Positions 56,025-64,000 of a DNA stretch of 64,000 bases are shown here, piece by piece. Each line of letters begins with the position of its first letter. Position 1 is the stretch's first letter. The stretch is from Perognathus longimembris pacificus. Taxonomy: Eukaryota; Chordata; Mammalia; Rodentia; Heteromyidae. The notes below the pieces were generated by a model. That model was not told the origin of the DNA, did no database searches, and saw nothing but the letters and a program-made list of their open reading frames with translations. The DNA lies in contig NC_063166.1 of assembly GCF_023159225.1 (NCBI RefSeq), forward strand, positions 50,207,649 to 50,271,648, written 5' to 3'. A program made the position numbers and the translations under genes.

Positions 56025-56825
56025 ACTGAGATTCTGGCATTTTTTATGTTATCTTCTGTGCTTATAATACAAAGTGAAGGTTAACATTGTTTAAAACTAA
56101 CTGATAACATGTAGAGTAAGGTAAAAATATTTTAAACAGCCAGCCCATAGGCATGGTTCTGCATTGATATGACCTTCCTTTGTAGCTCATGCTAGCTTTG
56201 CCCAATAATCATATGACGTTTTATATTTTAATTGCACAAATCCCTGTTGAAATGACTCTGCAGTCTATCTGGACAGGACTGCTCCAACCACAGCCTGCAT
56301 TCCATCTGATGCTCTACTGGATTCTGAATTAGAGAGCGCCATGACTCATCCATTTGGGTGAGGAACATAAAAAACAGAAAAGAAATGTACTGGCCTCAAA
56401 TGCCTGTGCTTTGAAGAATTTTTCACCCCGAAAGGCTGGTAGAGTAGAGATGACAGCTCCAACAACACAAGTCAGCCGCATGTTTCCAGATGACAGCTCT
56501 TCCTACACATTTCTGCCAGCTGCTGATTGGTAGATGGTTTAAAGCAACCCTGAAAGGCATCTCCCCACATGGTCTAAGAAATATGTGCTGGATTTGCCTA
56601 GGAAATATATGTCATACAGATGGAAAGCAATCTTGAATATATTGGAAATGGCTTCCAAACATCCGGAGCTAATTCTAAAGGCCAAAGTCTTGGTTTTGTA
56701 ATATAAAATTAGGAGGCACAATAAACCAACATGGGTGGTAAATTCAATATAAGTTATTGTTATTTATAGGAACATAAAGAAATGTCCTAAATAAATGGAT
56801 GTTTCCTTTTGTTTCTGATTACATG
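56025..56825. other. Unassigned DNA
   Basis: No recognised repeat or exon. Confidence 0.45.
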
Positions 56826-56992
56826 AAGGAAAGAAGGAAGGAAGGAAGGAAGGAAGGAAGGAAGGAAGGAAGGAAGGAAGGAAGGAAGGAAGGAAGGGAG
56901 GAAGGGAGGGAGGGAGGGAGGGAGGGAGGGAGGGAGGGAGGGAGGGAGGGAGGGAGGGAGGGAGGGAGGGAGGGAGGGAGGGAGGGAGGGAG
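56826..56992. repeat. (GAAG)n to (GGGA)n purine microsatellite
   Basis: Pure-purine tract: GAAG units (to about 56896), then about 24 GGGA units. The sharp unit switch indicates two successive expansions. Confidence 0.97.
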
Positions 56993-57749
56993 ATATCATT
57001 AGAATGATGGCTACTTTCTAGGAGCCTGTTCGTTAGATTATCTGTTCACCTCAGTGCACTGAGAGAAAAAGACTGGATTTGCTTCACCCTCTTTTATAAT
57101 CTCAGGAGAAATTAGCTTTGGACCAGCTGTACTATTCTTCTAATAGCAGATTGTGGAACAAGACTGTGAATGCAAGGGGTTTGTTTGTGAACACAGAGGA
57201 AGGGGCAGCAAAGGGAAACAGGAAGGAAAGACAGTGGATCCAGGATGAGAGACCTACATTATGACTGGGGCCTGGTCTTGTTGTAGCCATTGCACAAATG
57301 TCTCCAAGTCATCCCAGCAAAGCAGCAAGGGATCTGCCCCTCAACCTTTTCTTGTCATTAGAAGAAAGCTGGTCTTATAGAGCATGGCTCCTAGGCACAT
57401 CCACCCTGCTCTGCCAGAGTCTGAGATAAAGCACTGGACAGAGAGAGCAGAGAGAATTCTTGCAAGAATACATTGTTATCTTGTCCAAAAGAAAGAATGA
57501 AGGAACATGGAGCCCCAACAGGCATTCGGTGAAAATAAATGAGTGAATGAAGCACGATTGAATATTTTACTTCAAATTCCTTTATAATGTTACCATCCAT
57601 TAAAAGCACAGCTTTGATCTTTTCCTCCATGTTTTAGTAGAGATGCAAGTACTCCAATCTTATATCAGTGGCCTTTACCCATATCAGTGTATGTATACCC
57701 ACCCAGAATAAAACATCATGTATTTTCACCATTACCCAGTGACAGAACC
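56993..57749. other. Unassigned DNA
   Basis: Nothing recognised; the longest ORF is 79 codons. Confidence 0.45.
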
Positions 57750-57990
57750 AAATGGTCATTCCTAGTTCACAGCAACGTCTATCCTGAAATAACCACCTAA
57801 TTACTTTTCCCTATCTTGACCTTTCTACAAAGGGCTTCACTCACCACGTTTGCATTTCTGTCTGATTTCTTCTGCTCAGCATTATATTATATGTAGATAT
57901 ATTTGTTCTGCTAAGTAGTGGTTGCTTTGGTATTTTTCCTTTCTTGTTGCTATATAGTATCCAGCCAACTCGATTTTGCAGTCAGAGCTT
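57750..57990 (-). mobile_element. Possible old L1 3' UTR fragment (antisense)
   Basis: GTCTGATTTCTTCTGCTCAG, CATTATATTATATGTAGATA and GTTGCTATATAGTATCCAG resemble the inverted old-L1 section with CTTTCACTCAGCATAATG and GAGTAGTATTCCATTG. Strongly diverged. Confidence 0.45.
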
Positions 57991-58609
57991 GATAAATGAG
58001 TAGATTTCTGAGTTACAGGTAATGCTGGCCCCTACTAATGCCATTGGGCTCACCACCAGCTCCTGAGTATCCCACACAGTGTGGTATCAGGAGATCATAC
58101 CTTCCTCCTGATCAAAAACACCTTTTCCTCTTTCACAGTGTTACATAGAAATTTCACACAGCTCATCCAAGGTGGTTTAAGCACTGGAGAAGCAACTCAG
58201 TTTGAAACCCAATTCCCACCAGCTACCCATGATTCTAAACCAGTTCCATCATCTCTTCCACTTTGATCTCCTCCCCTTTAAAGGAAAGGTACTGGGCTGA
58301 TGGTTTCCGAGGCTGGCTGCCCCTGCCATGTGCACTGGAATTGTAACCCACATTTGTCTGCTCATGTCCTGACATAGTCCCCAAGTGCTTTCCCAGGCAC
58401 AGGGTGCACCACACTTACAAAAACACCAGCTCATACTTGTCAGATCAATTCAGCAGGTTTCCTTGGATAGAGAACAGTCCTCCTATCAGCAGCAAGAATC
58501 TGTGAACTGCATTGGTGTGTGAGCCCAAAGTGGAGAGAAGCTGGGACTGCACATCCTGCCCTAACCAATGCAGTAAATGAGGGTAGGCAGGAAAGAGCAG
58601 GCCTTGCCC
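57991..58609. other. Unassigned DNA
   Basis: Nothing recognised. Confidence 0.45.
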
Positions 58610-59235
58610 ATTTTGTCAATAACAGCAAAGTAGATAGTACACAGCCATTAAAAAAATTATATCCTCTCATTCACAGAAGTATGGATGGGACTGGAAGACA
58701 CTATGTTAAGTGAGGTAAGTCAGACACAGAAAAACAAAGACTGAAAGTTCTGCCTTTGTGGACATTAAAGAAAGTCTATTGACTTTCCCTATTGGGATGT
58801 TCCTAGTCATGATTACTGAAACCTGGGGAAGAGGAGGGAGGAAGGAAGTGGGAAGTGGATTATGGATACAGAACCAGAAGGAAGGAACATATTGAAATGT
58901 TCTTAGGACAGCAAGGTGAATTTAGTTCACAATAACTAGTGTGTATTTCATGAATAACTAGAAGAGCAGAAATCAAAGCCCTCAAACACAATGATTATGA
59001 GATGGAAATCCTACTCACTTTCATGTTTTGGAACACATTGTATTGCATGTATTGAAACTGGATCGTCATATATATGTATATATCATGAATATGTATAGTT
59101 ATATACTAACTCAATTTTAATATGTAAAGAGATGGAAATATCAATTAGTCTTATTTGATCATTACATGCTATACATGTATCAAATTATTAAACCACACCC
59201 CATCAGTTTGAATAATTAGGACAACAATGAACAAA
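58610..59235 (+). mobile_element. L1 LINE 3' region (sense, old)
   Basis: TACACAGCCATTAAAAAAAT, AAGTATGGATGGGACTGGAA, CACTATGTTAAGTGAGGTAA, GTCAGACACAGAAAAACAAA and a G/A-rich GAAGAGGAGGGAGGAAGG section follow the L1 3' UTR order; the tail is A/T-rich and unclear. Confidence 0.75.
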
Positions 59236-59239
59236 ACAA

Positions 59240-59282
59240 GAAGAGGAACTTGACTAGCTAAGCCTTGGGTTCAATCCCAAGC

Positions 59283-59283
<1 letters not shown>
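59240..59283 (+). repeat. 3' half of an ID-like SINE
   Basis: ACTAGCTAAGCCTTGGGTTC and AATCCCAAGCAACACAC match the B-box half of an ID monomer; the 5' half is lost. Confidence 0.7.

Positions 59284-59336
<53 letters not shown>
59284..59336. repeat. (AC)n microsatellite at SINE tail
   Basis: About 26 pure AC units after the ID fragment. Confidence 0.96.
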
Positions 59337-59340
<4 letters not shown>

Positions 59341-59938
59341 AGCCAAGCAAAGAAGAAGCTTTTGATATTTTAGATGATGTGATGAGGACTTCTACTTTCT
59401 ACTTACGATTTGGATAAGAGATGTGATGTTCTGTGTCCCTCCCTGAACAGCCTATATAGGAACATTCACTAGAAAGAGAGCATTTGCAGTTACATTTTCT
59501 AAGTTGGTGCCATCAGTGCCTCTCTCTCCCCTTCTCCACTTTGATATGGTCCAGCCCAGTGCCTACTGCCATCCTCTGTTCTTAAAAGGTAGATACCCTG
59601 GGTCCATTGTTCTTCCAGTGAGATAACTCTACAGCATGAATTCATACTAGTTCTTGTGGATTTTCCCCAGTTGCCTGCAAAATGGTGACTCAACCATACA
59701 CCTTCTACCAGTTTCCTTTCCCTTCAAGCCTCTCTGTGCCACTCTTCCCAAATTCACTCCCTACCTTCAAACCTGTATCTCAGGACTGGTTTCTCAGACC
59801 AGAGGAATTTCAGAGTGAGATAATCACTTTCCCTACTGATAAAGTATACATCAGAGAATCCAAGTAAAATAGTAATAATAATAAACACGTCAGAGATTCT
59901 GGAATGTGTAATTTGTTATACAAAACAGTCATAAACAA
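59337..59938. other. Unassigned DNA
   Basis: Nothing recognised; ORFs at most 64 codons. Confidence 0.45.
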
Positions 59939-60185
59939 GCTGGATACCAATGGCTCACACCTGTGATCCGAGCTACTCAAGAGGCTGAGATCTGAGAATC
60001 AATGTTTGAAGCTAGACAGGGCAGGCAAGTCTGTGAGATTCTTATCTAATTAACCACTTTAAAAAAAGCCAGAAGTGGTGCTATGGCTCAAGGGTAGAGT
60101 GCCAGCCTTGAGCTAAAGAAGCTCAGAGACAGCACCCAGGCCCTAAATTCAAACCCCAGGACTGGCACAAAAAATAATAATAAAA
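59939..60185 (+). repeat. Composite SINE, 7SL+ID
   Basis: AGCTGGATACCAATGGCTCA, GAGCTACTCAAGAGGCTGAG, TTATCTAATTAACCACTTT linker, GTGGTGCTATGGCTCAAGGG, AGCCTTGAGCTAAAG, CCCCAGGACTGGCAC and an (AAT)/A-rich tail. ATAAACAA on both sides may be an 8-bp target duplication. Confidence 0.9.
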
Positions 60186-61864
60186 TAAATAAACAAAGAG
60201 TTGTAAAATATCATTTTATAAAAGCAAATATTGACTACTTTTTCTAAGGCACTCTCACCTGAGATTGGTAAAAGGGAGGCGTCCCTCTTTTCCAAGGCCA
60301 TATTTACCAACTATGTCTTATGGGAGAATTGACAGAGAAACTTCCATCCACATCCATTGTCTGCCTTAGCATTTCACCTCACAGAACACACCCTAACATG
60401 CTATTACTTGGTGAGAGTCACCAGTGATATGGCCGTGCAATGGGAACACCTCATAAACACTTATCTTTAATTCCACACCTTCCAAGTTGGTTCCCCCACC
60501 TCTTTTCTTCATCATAGAGTCTTCTCAGTTGACATGGGCAAAGTCTGGCCCAACCAGCACACTGAAATCAGCAGGTGCTGGGAAGAAGAGGGAAAACCCT
60601 GGGCTTGTGACGACAGGAGAGACAAGACAATGAACCTCTCCACTGTATGATTTGATGAGCCACAGGTATCTCAACCCTTGGTTCCTTAGATGCTTTTACA
60701 TGGTAAGAAAGGGCATGCTGGGATAAGACATGTTAGAACAGTTTGATACCAGACTGAAAAATAAATCAAAGCATTTTGGGCAAGGAGAGAATGTAACCTA
60801 GACATCCTGCCCTTAGTCTCTTCCTCACCTCTGCCAATCCTGGCTAAACCTTGGTTAATTAACTAATGTGGGGTTTGGGGGCTTGCTCTGTGCCATGGTA
60901 ATGTGGGGGCCATTGGGAACTTCCTGATTCTTTCACACAGCCCACATATTCCAGCCTCATGGTAGAGACTGACGGTGATCATCTGGTCTGAGTCACTTCA
61001 CATTTTATTGTTTCCTTATGATGATTATTCAATTCGTTGTACTTGAAAAATATTAATGTTTTCTATTTTGTATGTATATTTTAATTCTTGACTTTCATCT
61101 CTATATTTGGGGTTGTTTTAAAAGTGCAGTATAAAAAAATTAAATCAGCCAAAAATTTACCAGACCTTTTAAATGTGGTCCCCAGTGCATTTTTGAAGTT
61201 GTGACTTTAAGGCTGAGAAATTTTTTCTGGGGAATGAAAGTTCATCTTGAAAGGGAACAAGGTGAGGTACCATATGGCAATCCTCCAGGCAGGGGGCGGA
61301 TGGGGCTGAGCCTGAGTTCCCACTGAGTCACCCCCATCTCCTCTTGGGGAATAAGCTGTTTCTTGGTTAACCCCTTACACCTAGAGTGGGCTGCACTGAG
61401 TTCAAATTGGGGGAGACTCTTCATTCCTCTTTAGACAATCAACAACTTGAGGCATTGATCAAGACCATTGTCTATAAGTAACAGGAAACAACACCAAGGC
61501 TGACAGAGCTAACTGGATGTCTTGAGATCATATGGCAGGAAAAAGAGAAAAAGGAAAAGAAAGGAGGAGGCAAGTAACCAGGTCTTGAATCCAAAACTTC
61601 TAATTCAGAGTTTTGTGATCTCTGTATCATTATTACCAGTCTCCTTGCTTTCAGCAATATTTCTCCACAGAAGCATTGTATGTACTTAAGGTCTAAGTCA
61701 CAGAATACAGATTGTGCACACACATTCCCATGGCATAAGCTGACAGTGAGTCTTTTGCCCCAGAGAAACTGACCATGGATATTGTGTTTGACAGAGGAGC
61801 CTTCTACCTTTACTATCTGTGAACTTGGTCTGCCTTATGATCAATTACCTCTAAAATATTTCCC
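60186..61864. other. Unassigned DNA, repeat-poor
   Basis: No repeat or exon recognised over 1.7 kb; ORFs at most 83 codons without motif. Confidence 0.45.
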
Positions 61865-62105
61865 TTTGGCCAGTCCTGTGTCTTGAACTCTGGACTTAGA
61901 TGCTGTCCCTGGGCTTTTCTTTTTCTTCAAAGCTAGCACTATACCACTTGAGCCACAGCTTAAGGTGTGGCTTTTTTCCTCTTCCGTGGCTAACTAAAGA
62001 TAGGTGTGTCATGGGCTTGCCTGTCCAGGCTGGCTTTGAACCACAATCTTCAGATCTCGGCCTCCTGAGTAACTAGGATTATAGGCATGAGCCACCAATA
62101 CTCAG
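61865..62105 (-). repeat. Composite SINE (antisense)
   Basis: Inverted right part (GGCCAGTCCTGTGTCTTGAA, CTATACCACTTGAGCCACAG) and inverted 7SL part (GGCTGGCTTTGAACCACAAT, CTCCTGAGTAACTAGGATTA). Confidence 0.88.
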
Positions 62106-62159
62106 CATCCCTAATGATTTCTGTAGTACTAGGATCACACTCTAGTGACTAGTGCCACT

Positions 62160-62290
62160 CCAGTGTCTGCAGACCAGGATCGTCAGTTATTGCTTGGAAG
62201 TTGTTAGAAATACAAGTTTCTGTTCCCCATTTAAAGTCCTACAGAGGCAGAATCTCCATAGTTAACAGCCCAGTAACCTGCATTGACTAT
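62160..62290 (+). mobile_element. MER5A-like DNA transposon fragment
   Basis: TCGTCAGTTATTGCTTGGAA, GTTGTTAGAAATACAAGTTT, CTACAGAGGCAGAATCTCCA and AACAGCCCAGTAACCTGCAT follow MER5A order (family: CTTGTTAGAAATGCAAATTC). A non-autonomous hAT-type relic without coding capacity. Confidence 0.7.
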
Positions 62291-62350
62291 TTTTGTTTAT
62301 TGTTGTTGTTGGGGGAACAAGTTCAGTACCCTATGCATATTCTATTACAG

Positions 62351-62400
62351 AACGCACGCGCACATGCACGCACTCACATGTGCATGCACACACACACACC
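62351..62400. repeat. (GCAC/ACAC)n alternating simple repeat
   Basis: Interrupted ACGCACGCGCACATGC-type units ending in a short CA run. Confidence 0.85.
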
Positions 62401-63409
62401 ATCACTCATCACTATTTGTATTTTAACCATCTCTCCAGAAGACCTCAATGTTTGCTAAACTTTGAAACAGTACCCTGCACTTGGAGATGCTTCCCCACAT
62501 GTAAGACTGGATGGCTTCTTACAGTCTGGGATGAGCTTCCCAGAGAGTAAGTGCAGATATTTCCATGTGGGAAGTCCTAAATTGGATTACTATGGATTGA
62601 ACATGGTGCAGAAATAGTTATCAGGAATAATAGAAAACTTATAGCTTAAAATAATTACAGGAATAAACGTTACTGGGATAGAAGAAAAGAACTCTGTAAC
62701 CCAACGTAATGAAGGAAAGAACTCTGAATTGTGGGAAAGCACTGTAAAGGACTAAGAGTTTAAAGGGCACCTGGACTATCCTTGATGCTCAGTGGGGCCA
62801 CCAACATCCCATCCCCTCTTAGTGGCTATTAGGGCTGCACCATTGGTGCTCAGGGGAGTTTTCTAGCTTTCTGATGAAGATTTTTGCATGGATACTGCAT
62901 GTAAGCCACCACCGTGCCCCCAAAAATGCAGGCTTGCATGTGCTTTTGTTTCCTTATAAATCTTCATATTTCACTTTAAACAGTCTTTGTCTGATAATTA
63001 AGACAAAGCCCCTAGATTGCCCACTGTCCTTGTTTCTTACTTTATTAGCCTTAATTTTTATACTTCTGTGTTTCTAATGCTGTCAGCTTGGGTAAAACAC
63101 ACTGCTTTCATGCTTGTTTTAGCATCAGAGCTGATTCTGGAAACATCTGAAACTGAATCAATAAGAGACAATTTATCTGGCTGTTCTGGAATGTGCTATA
63201 TTCCAAATTCTAATTTTGCATGATGTCTCAAAGCCATCTAGAAATGAAGACTGGACTTATATCAGAATTGGCAGTCGTCATCCTTGTTCAGCTCTATGAC
63301 TGTGAGTAGGGTAAAGAATACTTGAGCTACAAATTCGCCCGAAAGTAAGAAGAAGAAAATCAGTAATCTATTAACTTTACGCCTCCAGGACTGGGGTGGG
63401 GGTGGGGGG
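62401..63409. other. Unassigned DNA
   Basis: Nothing recognised. Confidence 0.45.
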
Positions 63410-63560
63410 ACTGGAGGCCAGTTCTGCCTCAGATGCTTAGCTAACTCTCTGTGCTTTGACCTCTTCATTTGGAAAACAGAACTATATGCTATAGGTTCTG
63501 ACAACTGCATGTGGTTCTTGTGAAATTCAAATCCTTTCAAATGGCATACTCTATATGAAA
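63410..63560 (+). repeat. MIR SINE (sense)
   Basis: CCAGTTCTGCCTCAGATGCT, TTAGCTAACTCTCTGTGCTT, TGACCTCTTCATTTGGAAAA and TGTGAAATTCAAATCC follow the MIR core (family: CTTAACCTCTCTGTGCCTCAGTTTCC). Confidence 0.68.
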
Positions 63561-64000
63561 GAACTTTTGCAGACTGTAAAAAGTCCTTCTCTTTATTTCT
63601 GCTGATGTTTTCACCACTCTGTTATTAGAATGATTATTACCACATCTAACAGTTGTCTCCAGTCAATATTTTTCTAGATATGAACTTACATGTTTTAGTA
63701 CAAGATCTGGATGTGATAACTGCCCTCCATGGCCTGTTCTTTATCTACAACTTTCTCTTTCTAGAGACACAGGTGAAAATGACAATAGCAGATGCTCAGC
63801 TGGTCCACAACTTCTCCGTGCACCCCTTCCAGTCTTTAACATCCTGCCTGGAAATATTCACTGGAAGATCATGGAACCCCCTGAACTCTTCCTCTATCAT
63901 GTTCTAGGGTAAAATGGGTATCCCAAGGACTTAGCAACCCTAAAAGGATCCTCAAATGGTGACAGCTGAGATTTGAAGGGTGAATATCCCCCATTTTCCA
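63561..64000. other. Unassigned DNA to window end
   Basis: No recognised feature; the 84-codon plus ORF (63653-63907) has no motif. Confidence 0.45.

Noticed and set aside
56787..57002. Pro/Leu/Ser-rich (minus) and Gly/Arg/Glu-rich (plus) frames
   Set aside because: Translation of the (GAAG)n/(GGGA)n array, not a protein.

Overview
The window looks like nuclear DNA of a placental mammal, and specifically a rodent. It is CpG-poor, has no operon-like gene packing, and is full of SINEs, 5'-truncated L1 ends, ancient MIR/L2/MER5A/MaLR relics and long microsatellites. The dominant SINEs are (a) a dimer of two tRNA-like (ID-type) monomers, (b) a composite of a 7SL/B1-like left part with the same ID-like right part, and (c) degenerate 7SL-7SL-ID trimers. 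From memory of the literature, ID-ID dimers of this kind fit geomyoid rodents (kangaroo rats, pocket mice, pocket gophers; the 'IDL-Geo' type) better than mouse, rat or squirrel. This taxonomic reading is an inference and needs a repeat-library search.

No protein-coding gene, exon series, tRNA, rRNA or snRNA gene could be supported. All open reading frames are short (mostly 60-170 codons). The longest lie in simple repeats, inside SINEs/LTRs, or in anonymous DNA without recognisable domains. The window could be intergenic or lie within a large intron; the sequence does not decide this.

Layout. 0-10 kb: SINEs in both orientations, an inverted MIR pair (~8.0-8.3 kb) and an L1 3' region with a TSD-flanked 178-bp L1 tail (9.28-9.46 kb). 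10-17 kb: mostly unique sequence, MIR/L2/MLT1 relics, and a SINE/(AC)n/(GA)n cluster at 13.5-14.7 kb. 17-24 kb: a SINE trimer, an ID dimer with perfect TSD, L1 ends, a possible antisense LTR and a TSD-flanked ID monomer. 25-31 kb: antisense and sense MaLR LTRs, an MLT1 LTR, an 0.82-kb truncated L1 with a 16-bp TSD, and other relics. 33-39 kb: antisense L1, a trimer, sense L1, dimers, and a ~340-bp pure-purine tract. 40-53 kb: a trimer, a 0.6-kb L1 with TSD, an ancient repeat split by two SINEs (46.1-46.8 kb), a largely repeat-free AT-rich block (47.4-52.8 kb) and a dimer. 53-60 kb: a TSD-flanked antisense fragment that looks like an mRNA 3' end (53.65-53.78 kb), head-to-head L1 pieces with an ID inside (54.0-55.9 kb), and tri-, tetra- and di-nucleotide arrays. 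60-64 kb: SINEs, MER5A, MIR, otherwise unique.

No previously undescribed biological system was evident. The most informative signals are the modular SINE set sharing one ID-like right monomer, the near-complete coupling of (AC)n tracts to SINE 3' ends, several insertions datable by intact target-site duplications, and the small retrocopy.
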